Shown here piece by piece: positions 44,061 through 55,650 of a DNA stretch of 64,000 nucleotides (the stretch's first letter is position 1; each line of letters opens with the position of its first letter). This stretch comes from Morinoia aosen (Eukaryota; Arthropoda; Malacostraca; Amphipoda; Talitridae). The DNA lies in the NCBI GenBank assembly GCA_030386875.1, contig CM059556.1, forward strand, positions 39,224,964 to 39,288,963, written 5' to 3'. A model generated the notes under the pieces. It saw only the letters and a program-made list of their open reading frames with translations, had not been told where the DNA came from and made no database searches. Position numbers and translations under genes: made by a program.

Positions 44061-44639
44061 GTGTGGGATCCGCACCTGTCTCCTGTGTGAGAACACACAT
44101 TGTGTATAGATTCCTGTTTCTACAGTCCATTCCCAATAATTCCTTCCATTTGCTCGCTCTAGATTGTATTTGTTGTGATTGTCTCGATCGTATCTCTCCA
44201 AATCGTCTTTGTAGTGGCTATGGAGTACTGAACTGGTTTAATAATAATTTAAAGTAGAGTTTAAGAGAAGTCAATGCTCAGCGCGTCATGTTGTACTATC
44301 TATGCGCAGAGTTGTGCGGTAAAAGTAGAAATTTTCAAAAAATAGAAAGTTTCACCGACGTGTCATTTTCTTTTATTGACAAACGGTTTTTTAAAACCCA
44401 CATGAACTCTAAAATAAGACCAGACGAATTTCGGGATAAATCCAAAATTTGCAAAATTCAAGCTTTTTAAAAACATTGTTTTTATTTAAACGATATTTAA
44501 ACGATGTTCTCAAAAAAAGATGAGTTGGATGACTTCGTCTGGTTATTGCTAGTGCGAAACACAAGGGAGTCTCCTTTCACAGATGCGGTCATCTCACTTA
44601 GTCTTTAAATTCTCAGCACCTTGATTGGTTGTTTTTCAG
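44061..44639. other. Non-coding stretch with a CCAAT-type motif at its end
   Basis: No gene is recognised. TTGATTGG (inverted CCAATCAA) lies at about 44622, just before the candidate exon. Confidence 0.45.
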
Positions 44640-44725
44640 AGCATTGAAAATGGATTTATTATATTCTACAGCGTCTGCTTGTATTATGACATTCTTCGCT
44701 ACATCGGTTATCCTTTTCATTTCAA
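44640..44725 (+). CDS. Candidate exon encoding a hydrophobic segment (uncertain)
   Basis: The segment is bounded by a pyrimidine-rich acceptor (GGTTGTTTTTCAG) and a perfect GTAAGT donor at 44726. From the ATG at 44650 it reads MDLLYSTASACIMTFFATSV then ILFIS, a hydrophobic stretch that could be a signal anchor. It ends in phase 1, the phase required by the rhodanese exon at 62804, so it could be another alternative N-terminus of that gene. It lies about 1 kb upstream of first exon 1a. The reading rests only on splice signals and composition. Confidence 0.3.
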
Positions 44726-45190
44726 GTAAGTGATTCTTTGGAAATCAGCTATTGCACCTATTTTCAGAGTTAAGGATATTTAACGCTTTGAATATAAACT
44801 ATCATGTCAGCTCCTACGTTTTATTTTTAACGCTAATTTGCAATCCATTCTGATACCTTTCATTTCAAAGCCATTCTGATCAAAAATATTCTTATTATCT
44901 CATAACCACTCCTATCAAAACCATTCCATTTCAACACTTCCTACCCTATTTACCATTTCTCATTTAGATATTTGTTCAATGGAAATTTTGTACATGAAGC
45001 AACTGCTGCTGCAGCTTTTCTTGCTGCTGTTTAAAATAATATGAAACAGTTCGGTAGATGCCTCCACAATGTTTTTGCGGGTTTATTTTAAGCTGCGCAA
45101 CGGGAAGTAATTTATGCATGTTTTGTCTTTAGCGCGAGCTTCCATTCATTGCTTCGCCTTTTAATCAATCTGCTAATCATTGCTCTGTCT

Positions 45191-45689
45191 TTTGCCTGAA
45201 TTTTAAGCACACCAATTTTTGGCTAAGATGCCAATGACGCAGTCAGCATCTGCTGACCCATGATGCGTATTTTAGATACGCATAGCAGTTGTACAGTTGG
45301 CTAGCTGTAGACCACGGAAGAGAAAACAATTTAAGGTCAAACCAGTCTTTTTTTCGTCGGCTGTGAAGGTTTGCAAACCAGTCTTTTTTTCGTCGGCTGT
45401 GAAGGTTTGCAACATACCAATAGCAGCACTCATTGCTTTTGGTAGCACTGCTACCCCCAAATGACGAGATGGCATTTTGATGACCTCATAAAGTTTTCTT
45501 GATATAAAGCCTTTTCATTTGCTAGCCGAACAAGAAGAAGTGTATTTTGCCCCGTAGAAATGACCCTACCTTGTTCCTTCTACCGTGTTGCAGACATCGG
45601 CTGCTGGCAGTGACATCTTTGACTTCGTTGAGGTTGGTTGCATCTGCTTGTTTTGGTTATCGCTTATCAGCTGTCGACCCTCTATAACG
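45191..45689 (+). promoter_or_regulatory. Promoter and 5' leader of first exon 1a, split by a MITE
   Basis: Outside the MITE (45313-45587) this region aligns with the promoter of exon 1c at 58172-58393. Shared: TTTGCCTGAA/TTCGCCTGAA, ATGCCAATG, GACCCATGA, CAGTTGGCTAGCT, CTTTGACTTCGTT and CATCTGCT just before the exon. With the MITE and one copy of its target duplication removed, the two keep equal spacing over the 38 bases after CTAGCT. No TATA box is seen. Confidence 0.65.
45313..45587. mobile_element. hAT-like MITE, copy 2, inserted in promoter 1a
   Basis: 275 bp. The left terminus CACGGAAGAGAAAACAA is inverted relative to the right terminus TTGTTCCTTCTACCGTG. Flanks are CTGTAGAC (45305-45312) and TTGCAGAC (45588-45595), a diverged 8-bp duplication of the hAT/P size. 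Inside is a direct duplication of CCAGTCTTTTTTTCGTCGGC / TGTGAAGGTTTGCAA. The body matches copies at 46023 and 16905. Confidence 0.85.
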
Positions 45690-45696
45690 ATGAGTG
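45690..45696 (+). CDS. Alternative first coding exon 1a of the rhodanese-domain gene
   Basis: ATG AGT G is followed by the strong donor GTGAGTGA at 45697. It ends in phase 1, and the shared exon at 62804 starts with CG, so splicing restores GCG (Ala) and gives Met-Ser-Ala-Asn-Phe-Ser-Asp-Val. The intron would be about 17.1 kb. The same seven bases and donor occur at 53010, and a one-base variant at 58394. The context before the ATG (TCTATAACG) is acceptable. Inferred from sequence only; no transcript was seen. Confidence 0.6.
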
Positions 45697-46022
45697 GTGA
45701 GTGACCCTAGAATGTGCTGCAGAGTATTATGAATAATGGAGCGCTCAGTATTATAAATAATGGAGTTTATGATAGAGTAACGTTTTTCTGTAATGTCTAC
45801 AATAATATCTATTTGTTTCAAGTGTGAAATGCGGTGCACGCTATTATTAATTATTAGTTATTTCTCCCCAAGTTATGATGCTACATCGAACTTGGTTGAC
45901 AACTGACGGACATAGAAAACAATGCCACAGAAACGATCCAAGCAGCCCGTTCACGGATTCTTCTTCACACGCATGTCGTAGATTCGTATTAACACTTTCC
46001 CCGCGTGTTGGACCAAATGTAC

Positions 46023-46290
46023 CACAGTAGAGGAAACAAGGTAAGTTCAAACTAGTTTTTTCGTTGACGGTGTGGTTTTGCTGATGTTACGGCAACGAAC
46101 AAATAGCAGCGCTCATGTTGCATCTGGTAGCACTGCTACCCACAAATCCATCTCTACTATTGGCCTAACGACATGGCGTTTTGGTGACGTAATAAAGTTT
46201 GTTTGAAATAAAGCCTTTCTATTGGATAGCTGAACAATAAGAAGTATATTTTCCCCATATGAATGACCCTACCTTGTTTCCTCTACCGTG
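46023..46290. mobile_element. hAT-like MITE, copy 3
   Basis: 268 bp. The left terminus CACAGTAGAGGAAACAAGGT is the near-perfect inverse of the right terminus ACCTTGTTTCCTCTACCGTG. The flanking 8-mers (AAATGTAC and ATGCTTAC) match only partly. It lies about 330 bp after exon 1a, inside its intron. Confidence 0.85.
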
Positions 46291-49279
46291 ATGCTTACTG
46301 TACCATTAGGTAAATTGTTCATTCACATACCATTATAAATGAATGACATTTTATCTATATCGCAACATTTTCGAAAAATAACTGTAATCATACAAAGTAA
46401 AATATTATCGTGCAATTATATTTTTTCACATTTCTTAGGAAGGATAAAGATGTCTCCGAGCAGTAGATTCGATTTCCCAATTCTGCTACTCTCAACCTAA
46501 CCAAACTAACCATTAACAACCGCGGAAACGCGGTGAACGTATTAAAGCAAGATCTCACATTGAAATTTAAGGTTTCTCTTGCCAATGGAGACTAACCCAA
46601 TATTCCTTTTAAAAAATACAACGCACGCTGGGGACTGGCCCGACCAAGGCTATCCGATTTAACTCGATATTTATAAGGCAATTGAAAATTCAACGCTGAA
46701 TGAGTTATATCCCAACTTGGTTTGAACGTTGAATATATAATGTTTGTGAGTGATTGGAATGTTGTGTGCGTCTTTTACGAGCTTCATTGGAATTTTTAAT
46801 ACATCAAGGACCAGCTTGATTAGAATTGTGAATATTATTACATATACCAGCTTCATTGGGAACCATGAATATTATACCATGTACTCATTTGACTGATATG
46901 GTGAATGTTATTTATCACTTCAACTAGAATGTTCTACTCACTTCGTTCAATGGTTAAAACATCATGTACCAGCTGAATTTAAATGCTTTTTCAACAGGAT
47001 CAGAATATTAATGTGTTTTGGGAATATTAATTAGGTTTTAGAGTTAAATAGCATGCGTCAAATGCATTAAAATGTTGAGTACTTCATGTATCCCTTAACA
47101 AAATTGCTAAACATGTCATGTAGCCGCCTTATTTCATTGAAAATGTTTATACTTTTTATTAAACTGTTTTAATGCCGTTATTTTTAAATGACCCTATCAA
47201 TAAACGACTTTGCTCGTCTCCGAGACGATAAGACTTGCGCCAGTACCTGTGAGGCGAAGGTTAGCTGATAAGAAATGATAGCCGACTTCTTATCTACACA
47301 TTTCCATCCAGTTTGCTCTACATCTGTATGGAGTTGATTAAATCACCGGAACTCACATTTACGGACCATGTACAATTACGAAAAATGGACTATATATAAA
47401 CGGCAATATAAAAGGGATAATAATATATCTAAAATCCACAAACATTTTTAACAGAAACAAAAAACAGAAACAAGTTTAATATATATACGAACAAAAATTT
47501 ACAACATATTTCAAGAAATACATATTTTAATGCTGCGTTTCACTGGACGCTGTTTTTCATTCAAATTTTCCCCATCATCATCTATTATTTTCAAATGAAT
47601 TTATGTGCAAAACTTGCTTAATTTTTCCTCGATCGGAAAGCTTCAAAAATTGTGCTCTGTGCGCGAAGAAAATATGAAGTTTTACCTTCTAATAGATAAA
47701 ACACAAGCTATCGGCAATGTTAGATACCTTGCAAAAAGCTAACGAGGTGAAACTAGCCAGAAGCAACGTTTTGGCTAATAAGGAAAGAATTAACTGAAAG
47801 AATCAGCTACCACGTACACTGTAAACACGTGTAAGTTAACCATGTTCTTCAAATTATTAAAATCTGGTCACATCGCAGTTAAAGTTAGCAGCTTACTTAG
47901 CATTTTTAGCAGCTTACTAAGCATTTTTTTAGCAGCTTACTTATCATTGATCAATTCCTCTTTATATTATTTTTTGTTTGTCTTCTAGCCGTTCTCTATT
48001 CATTGGTGTAGATAATCACCCATAAGTGATTAAGTTGGGGTTTTAATTCCCACAGAACATATTTTAATCTACCTACATATTTTAACTTTATTGCTTAACT
48101 TTATTTCCTTTTTACTTAGTTGCTATAAACTTCAATGAACGAATAAAACTTTAATGAACGTGTTTGATTTGATGTTTAAGAATAAACAGAGAAATGTAAT
48201 TGCTTCCGCCAAACTTATTTTTTGTTGTAAATGAAAGAAAATTTTGCTTCGTAATTTTCCTTAGGGATTCCTGCGTTATTAATTCTTCGATAATCAATTG
48301 AAAGTTGACACTCGCTTTTTAAGTTTATCGTCTTGAAGTATGAAGATTAGCAGATTTAATTTGTTCAATGAATTTTCGTGTAATTGTGATATATATTGTA
48401 ATTGTAATAGTTTCTTCTAATATATTTATGAAAATTTTAAACTCACGTATGGTTTCTTTGTAATTTACTTGGCTAGTCAATAAATTTTGAAGTTCAATAT
48501 CAAAATGTTGGAAATTCTACTCTCTCAGAAAAAATGATCGATTGGCATTCGATTTTTACTCACTAAAGTCTGCGGTAAATGAAACCAGGACTTAACTATC
48601 TTTTTCATATTATTCTATATAAAAGATATCCGCTCTTCGACATCAATTTTAAGAATTAATTCTATTTCTTTTGAGCTTACTAAGTTAAATGAATTTCATT
48701 CGGTATATAGCGCAATTACTTGAAATTGTGATTTTCATTAGCAATATTATAGATTATAAGTACATTAAAAGCGACATGTAGAAAATTTTAATAATTACAT
48801 TTCTTACCTAGTCCAGCAGCAAAATTTTCCACTGAATACCGAGCCCATTTGATTTTGTAGCCAATTTTGTGTTGATGTGGGATTTTTTAACTAAGGAAAA
48901 CATCATCAGTAATATGTCTTAATGTTGAAACCTACATTGAATATAAACTTAAAGCGATAAATTTGGATTTTAAATCCATAAAAATGACAGAATTATTGGC
49001 TAGTGAATATTTACCTCACTGACCTGTACTTCAATTTCAACATATGACACCTTTAAAGAAAATTGCAATCAAACCAGCTGTAAATGACCAAATGAGACGG
49101 GCGCTGTACTTTGTGTCCATAATTTCTAATTGCCCGCACATGAACAAAAAATATCATTATTAGCGCTAAGCCAAAGATCGATCTCAAGTAGATCCTACCA
49201 TTTTCTTGAATTCTAACAATTGGGGAGATGGTGGCATTGAGGAGACGGAAGACGGCTTCGCCTGCTCTGTGTACTAGAG
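46291..49279. other. Intronic or intergenic AT-rich stretch
   Basis: No gene is recognised. 46690-46960 has weak ~45-bp repeats with AC(C/G)AGCTT(C/G)ATT and GAATATTAT. 47890-47945 holds three copies of TTAGCAGCTTACTTAGCATT-type sequence. Confidence 0.5.
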
Positions 49280-49345
49280 CAGGGCTTCTCAACTCTCTAT
49301 TGTCGCGTACCCCTTAGCTTAATGGTGTATCTTCATGTACCCCCA
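49280..49345 (+). mobile_element. Terminus of a hAT-type element (fragment)
   Basis: CAGGGCTTCTCAACTCTCTA, then TTGTCGCGTACCCCTTAGC matches the usual start of hAT MITEs (CAGxGGTTCTCAAAC ... CGTACCCC). A matching opposite end was not found, so the extent is open. Confidence 0.45.
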
Positions 49346-50575
49346 GCACAGTTAAAGGCTTAAGAACCTTCAAAATTAAAAACCTACTGACTACGATGAC
49401 GTTTGCTAAGAACTGCACCAAGGCGTACACACATTTGGGTACCAACATGTCCATCAAAATTGATCTCCTCAAATTATATTATATCTTCTCTTTTCACCGA
49501 ACACTTAGGTTAAATCAGTTACGAGCACGGTGAACGTTCTCAGCATATCTAACTGATGGAGTCACGTTATCGAGATCGATGGAGTGCAGAGATGTTGGCT
49601 GGTTACCGCTCGATACAACAACGTGACGTACCAAATACTCGGCGCAAACGAAAACAATAATAATTTCTCGGCTTATGGGCGAGAAATTTAAACCTATCAT
49701 AATTTAGGTTAGGGAAAAATACACGTTTAGGTTAGGGAAAAACGTGTATGAATTTTCTGTGTGTTTTATTTGTTGAACTACAAATTACTATGTACTCGAT
49801 GTGCCATGCATCTCATTTTTACTATTTTCTTAGCTAATGCCATGTTCGTTATAACTCATGCAAGAATAAATGAGTCTAATGAAATATTAATGGTTAAAGG
49901 CGTGTATAGAACGAACGGTGGGTGATAGACACAAGTAATTTCCACGCCCTGAATTAGCATGTTTCAATTGTTTTAGAATAACTGCTGGATGCAGCTACTT
50001 TTTATAATTTGTTTGCATGTGTAATTATATTTTGTCCGATCTGATTCGGTAGATTTAACCAATAGCAAATTCAGTGCTCCCTGAGACTGAGAGTGAAAAG
50101 CTGCCCCATGATTTTCACGCGCTTAGTCGGAAATAATAATTCAAAATTTTTAATTTCAGCCCATCATTGCCTTCTTCATAGGTATGAGAGCATCGTCAAA
50201 TTTAAGATGCTAAATTTCAAATATTGATAGTTTTACTTCATCAACGTTAACGTAACTGCATCACTTTTTTGTATCAAATTTCTGTTTTTATTTTGTGATT
50301 TGGCCCCGAAATATCATAATGCTAATATGAATTAAATTCAGTTCACGTTCATTTTTTCTCATGTCTTGCTTCTTGCACCTTTCAATATCCTGGTAAGGAT
50401 TATTGGGCTCCCAGTTTACCCTCCATTTACCTTAAATTAAATATTGTAAAATTAAAAACCCGTGTTAATCAATGTCATTCAAAGTGCTGTCTTTTACAAG
50501 AAAATTCAAATGAATCAGTATTAATTAGCGTGAGAAAGATGCTGCGATCAAGGACCAAGATAAGAGCACCTGTAA
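49346..50575. other. Non-coding stretch, no gene recognised
   Basis: It may include the body of the hAT-like element. A small duplication of TTTAGGTTAGGGAAAAA lies near 49704-49742. Confidence 0.45.
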
Positions 50576-50794
50576 TCTATACTATAATAAAAGCGGCGTC
50601 CGTCTCTCTGTCTGTCCGAAGCCAGCCTGCAGTGTGGATGAGCGTATCTGTGATACAAGCTCCAGCACTATATATTTTGATCGGCCGTGTTCGCGCGGCC
50701 TGATCAACTATAGAGAGATTGTGTTTTTTTATTTCTTGCGACGTTTCTCTCATTTTGTGCTCTTTTTTATTTCATAGTTACGGGAGTGGACTAG
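50576..50794 (+). mobile_element. Helitron-like non-autonomous element, first of a head-to-tail pair
   Basis: It begins TCTATACTATAATAAAAGCG directly after an A and ends GGGAGTGGACTAG before a T. This fits the Helitron rule of insertion between A and T, a 5' TC and a 3' CTRR. Internal shared blocks: (TGTC)n, CCGAAGCCAGCCTGCAGTG, GAGCGTATCTGTGATACAAG and the palindrome GGCCGTGTTCGCGCGGCC. Confidence 0.6.
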
Positions 50795-50987
50795 TCTATA
50801 CTATAATATTAGCGGCGTCCGTCCGTCTGTCTGTCCGAAGCCAGCCGAAAGTGTGTGATGAGCGTATCTGTGATACGGGCCGTGTGCACTCGGCCTCATC
50901 AACTCTCGAGAGATTGAATTATTCTACTTTATTGCCTATCTTTCATTTCGCCTTCTTTCTTATTTCAAATAAGGGTGAGTGGACTAG
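50795..50987 (+). mobile_element. Helitron-like non-autonomous element, second of the pair
   Basis: It starts TCTATACTATAATATTAGCG immediately after the CTAG of the first copy and ends GGTGAGTGGACTAG. A small hairpin, CTTATTTCAAATAAG, lies just before the end, where Helitrons carry one. The interior is shorter than the first copy but has the same blocks. Confidence 0.6.
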
Positions 50988-52780
50988 CAATTTCTAAGCC
51001 GGGATGTCTTCGTAACTATTATTTCTCAGTGATCTATTCACTACCGCGATGGAGAGAATAGTCTTCTCGCAAAATTAGATGGTTTAGCTCGAATTTGTGC
51101 TTTCCTGATATTAGTGTTTCAGCTCAAATTGAAGGTTTCTTGTTATCCCGACTTCTGATATTCTACAATTAAATGGTTTCATCATTTTAGCTCCAATTCA
51201 ACATTTTCTGCTACCCTCCGCGTTCTGTAATTTTTTTTATATTACTGTAAAGGCTGCATTTCAATGCCACACAATCTTCATTTCCTTTGCAAGTTAGTTT
51301 TAATGGATTTATTAAGTAAGAATTATTTTACAGGGTTTAAACCAGCGTCTAAAAGTCTTAGCCCTTGTTCTAGACTAGTGACTCGCTGAATCAAGATGTT
51401 TAACCTTACAAGACCGTTATTCAGATGTTTCGATAAATTTCGCATCTACCGCCAAACCGCTGTTTCTAATTTTTGGTACTGTGCCAAGTAAAAAAAAAAA
51501 TTTTTTTAGTACGTGTAAAAATGCGTCACGAACTAAAAAACACCAACCAATTATGGTCAATCCTCATGTTAGCCATTTAAAGTGTCTACCATATGTGATT
51601 GAATCGACTTTGGGTGGTTCAACATTTAATGGCTATGTTCAGATCCTCAGATCTGCTTTGGCTGATGATTCCCGATAAACTTGTTGTGGACCTAATATTT
51701 TCTGTAACAACCGATGTTCTTGACCTATATTTTATTATTGATAATTACAAATTTTCTTGGTATATTTTTCATCGGTTGTTTTTCTTCAGTTGCTCAAATC
51801 AGATAGAGTGGTCTGTTTACATCAAGGAAATGCAAAGTACGCAGTCGTCTTCTGCGGTGGTGGTGAATATATGAGATTATGTTTTAGTCTGTACTTGACG
51901 AACACTTTGACCACAACGTGCGTCACCGGTGGCCACGGAGGACATTCTCATAATGCTGCTGACCGACCAGTAGTCACAAACTTCAATTTTTATAAATACT
52001 TAATTGAAGCAAAATAAAGGCATGATCCAGTTAATGCATACTATTTAAAGCTTCAATAGAAGATTAGGGGCAAAACCAAAGACGTCCACATTTTGCACAT
52101 CATTATGGATGTCATTCACTATCTTTTTTACCTTTCTTACAGGGTATGGCAGTCTGTTCGCAATTGCCGGTGTTTAAACAGCTCTAGTTTTGTATAATGT
52201 GTGTAATTGCCAAGTCAGTAATATTTAGTTCTCTGTTTATATTTGTAGGTTTGCAGCTGATTAGCTGTAATTACCAGGAATAGTTACGGCAATTCCAAGC
52301 TCGAAACGTTCGTTTTAGTGTTGACCACCTACAATTTTAACAATGTTGACTTTTCTGATTTTTGCCCTTATTTTTTTGTGGATAGACTGTATTAAATATA
52401 AGGATTAAGTTTGCCCTGGTTCCTATTTATTCATCATTACAGTCATACAAAATCTTTGAATGTTTTTTGGAGAGGAATATTTGTATTTTCCCCGCAGGAA
52501 GTTTGACGAATGCTAAATGATTACTCCCTACATGTTCTGACATTCTTTTTCCACTCATTTTTCGACATAATCGAGTGTTTACGTTGTGTTTAAGTGTTTA
52601 TTTAAAACTGTTTTATCGAAGCATTTAGCGAAAGATTTTCATTTAGGAGAAAGTGTTTATTGAGTACAACGGAAAAGTGTTTATTTAATAGTGCATTTTC
52701 AAAGCATTTAAAGAAACATTTTTATTGAGTATTAAGTGTTTATTCCAACTATCCGAACCATGGAAAAGATTGTCCAACAA
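50988..52780. other. Non-coding stretch, no gene recognised
   Basis: Short frames at 51481-52017 have no recognised domain. A weak pair with AGCT(C/A)(G/A)AATT recurs near 51086-51195. Confidence 0.45.
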
Positions 52781-53009
52781 AGTGCAGGTAACCCTGTATA
52801 AGTTAAGCATCGAAGAGAAGTCGCGCAGGTAGATGCGGTTGCTCCGCTCGTCCTGCTCGCTGATTGGACGCTGGGGCATCTCCGTAGACGGATGTCAGTC
52901 AGGTGACTCGCATGCTGATGAATCAGTGGATGTCCAGCCGGTGATGGGAGAGGTGCGCTTCGGTCTTGAATATCCCTGAGTACTTCCCACTCCATATCAG
53001 TCATTCAAC
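52781..53009 (+). promoter_or_regulatory. Promoter and 5' leader of first exon 1b
   Basis: A GC-richer patch with GCTGATTGGACG (inverted CCAAT, about 52859) and two matches to the arthropod initiator TCAGTC, at 52895-52900 and about 52998. The second is so close to the ATG that the leader would be very short. It is not visibly related to promoters 1a and 1c. Confidence 0.5.
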
Positions 53010-53016
53010 ATGAGTG
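53010..53016 (+). CDS. Alternative first coding exon 1b of the rhodanese-domain gene
   Basis: ATG AGT G followed by donor GTGAGTAA at 53017. It is identical in its seven coding bases to exon 1a and in the same phase, so it would encode the same protein from a different promoter, with an intron of about 9.8 kb to 62804. The identity of such a short exon could be chance. Agreement in phase, donor and first two codons with two other sites makes chance less likely. Confidence 0.55.
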
Positions 53017-53444
53017 GTGAGTAACGAGCATTGCTACCAGATACTCACTCAGTTTAACAATGTTATTCCAAGAGCATTTATAAGATCCTACTTCATATTT
53101 GGTCAAAATTCTGATACGGTATTCTCCGGCGTCGTTTTGCTATACTTTTTTCTCGTAGCGACTTTTCTTGGACGGAATAATTTGACAAATTCACTGAGTA
53201 AGTTTTCAGTTTTTGAGCAGAGTACATATAATTTTCGAAGAAATGCACAACTGGGATACATGCTATGGTGGGAGCATATTAACACTAAGCCAACCATAAG
53301 CACTCAAATCCGAAAGCGGTAAACGAATCACATCGACAGTGTACGTTTTTCGTTGTGTTCTGCAGGCAACGCGCCAGTGACGTGTGGCAATGATCCTCCT
53401 CCTTCTACCTGCCTCTAATGAGAGAGCCCGTCTACGACAATTTT
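53017..53444. other. Intronic stretch, no feature recognised
   Basis: A 102-codon frame (53014-53322) has no recognised domain and is not called. Confidence 0.45.
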
Positions 53445-53840
53445 TAGTGCACGAATAACAGTTTTAATGCGCTAATAACAATTTTTAATGCCCAAATAAT
53501 AACTTTTAATGCACAAATAACAATGTTTAACTCGTAAATAACAGTTTTAATGCGCTAATAACAATTTTTATTGCCCAAATAACACCTTTTAATACGCAAA
53601 TAACAATATTTAACTCGTATATAACAGTTTTTAATGCGCAAATAACAATTTTTAATGCCCAAATAATAACTTTTATTGCGCAAATAATAATATTTAACTC
53701 GTAAATAACAATTTTTAGTGCGCAAATAACAATTTATAGTGCGCAAATAACAACTTTTAATGCGCAAATAACAATATTTAACTCGTAAATAACAATTTTT
53801 AGTACGCAAATAACAATTTTAGTGCGCAAATAACAATGAA
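53445..53840. repeat. ~21-bp minisatellite array, about 18 copies
   Basis: The unit is AACAATTTTTAATGCGCAAAT with variants TTTAACTCGTA and AATGCCCA appearing in a regular order, suggesting a block of four or five units duplicated as one. Confidence 0.92.
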
Positions 53841-54275
53841 CTCAAAAATTTCAATGTCCCTAATTGCCCGTTACGCGTACATCGGCTCAAAAATGTAGGG
53901 CGGGATTGTATCGTGCGCGAGTTCTTATACGTCAACAAATACAATAATTTTTTTTTTTTTTTTTGAGCTGGAGACAAACGAAGGACTCGAGCTACGAAAT
54001 AATGTGTTGTTCATAAATGCATGAACTATCATATGATGCCCGCTCTATTTTTGGGTTTGTATTTGTTTGTTTGTTTGTTTGTTAGGCAGTACATATTTGG
54101 CGTATAGGCAGTATTAACATCTTTTCTGGATTCCACAGCCATCACATGCATCATGTAGAGGTAAAATAATTTTTCGATCGCTCATCGGGCATCGAAGAAA
54201 ATGTCCCATTTTGTCCGAACGGTGAGTGTTCTTGAACTACGTACACTTTAGCGGGCTTTGCAGCTATTTTCGAAT

Positions 54276-55090
54276 GCTTGAAACAACTTCAGAATGTTTT
54301 GTAATAACTTAATCTTCATTTTTTATAAATTAAATTGGTTTGTAACAACTTCAAAATGCTTCGAAACAACTAAATCGTTTTTTTTTAAACAACTCAAAAT
54401 GGTTTTTGACACCTTCAGAATGCCTCGAAACCACTTTGTGATACTTATAACTACTTTTGCATGCAGTGAAATATCTTGAAAAAGTTCCTTAACCCCTTAA
54501 AGTAAATTTTAACTACTTTACCCTGTTGTGTAACAACTTTGTAAAGCTTGAAACAACTTTAGGGCGCTGTGTAACAACTTTGTAAAGCTTGAAACAACTT
54601 TAGCGCGCTGTGTAACAACTTTGTAAAGCTTGAAACAACTTTAGCGCGCTGTTCAACCACATTAAAATGCTTGAAACAACTTTTGCGAGCTGTGTAACAA
54701 CTTTGTAAAGCTTGAAACAACTTTAGCGCGCTGTGTAACAACTTTGTAAAGCTTGAAACAACTTTAGCGCTCTGTTCAACCACTTTGGAATGCTTGAAAC
54801 AACTTTAGCGCGCTGTATAACAATTTTGTAAAGCATGAAACAACTTTAACGCGCTGTATAACAACTTTGTAAAGCTTGAAACAACTTTAGCGCGCTGTTC
54901 AACCACATTAGAATGCTTGAAACAACTTTTGCGAGCTGTGTAACAACTTTGTAAAGCTTGAAACAACTTTAGCGCGCTGTGTAACAACTTTGAAAAGCTT
55001 GAAACAACTTAAGCGCGCTGTGTAACAACTTTGTAAAGCTTGAAACAACTTTAGTGCGTTGTGTAACAACTTTAGAATGTTTATAAAAGC
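54276..55090. repeat. 41-bp minisatellite array, about 19 copies, with a higher-order block
   Basis: The unit is GAAACAACTTTAGCGCGCTG followed by TGTAACAACTTTGTAAAGCT. The variant TTCAACCACATTA(A/G)AATGC with GCGAGCTG recurs at about 54652 and 54897, near six units apart. The left part (54276-54540) is diverged. Just left of the array are a T-run (about 53949) and a TTTG run (about 54060). Confidence 0.92.
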
Positions 55091-55650
55091 TTCAATGCGG
55101 TTTGCAACAATGAACATTTAACGACTGGGGTATCGAAGAATGACAGTACGCTTTTTTATCAACGTTCAATGGATTTGCTTCAAGCGAGGGGCAGGTAACG
55201 ATAATTTGGAGCAAATAAGAAGTATCCGAGCAATTGCTGATGCTTATTTTCAAATTTTCATTTATCTCTGTTCATGCTTTCTTGTTTATTTATATCCTTC
55301 ACGTCTATCTTTTGTGCTTTACACTGAAATACGAGAAATACAAAATATTCCTAGAATTTATGCTTAGAAAATATTTCCAAATGTCTGCACCAAACATTTA
55401 ACGCTTTTATTTGAAAAAGTGTGAAATTACCAGAGTCTTTTTTTAGTGTACACCGACCTCTTCAAATTTTTTTACTTTCAAATTTCTCGAACAAGAGATT
55501 TAATCCCGACATGTCTATCTGAACACGCCAGCCGGCGCTGCACGCAGGTCAAGTATCGACTTTATTAACATTCTATCTAAATCACACAGAGCTGCTTCTA
55601 CGTTGTGGTCGAATTTAATCTGTTACACTGTACTGTCACGGAACTGAAGT
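55091..55650. other. Non-coding stretch, no feature recognised
   Basis: Only short frames are present. Confidence 0.5.

Noticed and set aside
43275-44201. 308-codon minus-strand tyrosine/proline-rich protein
   Set aside because: It comes from a 16-bp array whose three phases are all open; no gene signals.
49515-49700. Short minus-strand frame near the hAT-like terminus as a transposase piece
   Set aside because: No hAT transposase motif (CxxH, RW or dimerisation region) could be recognised.
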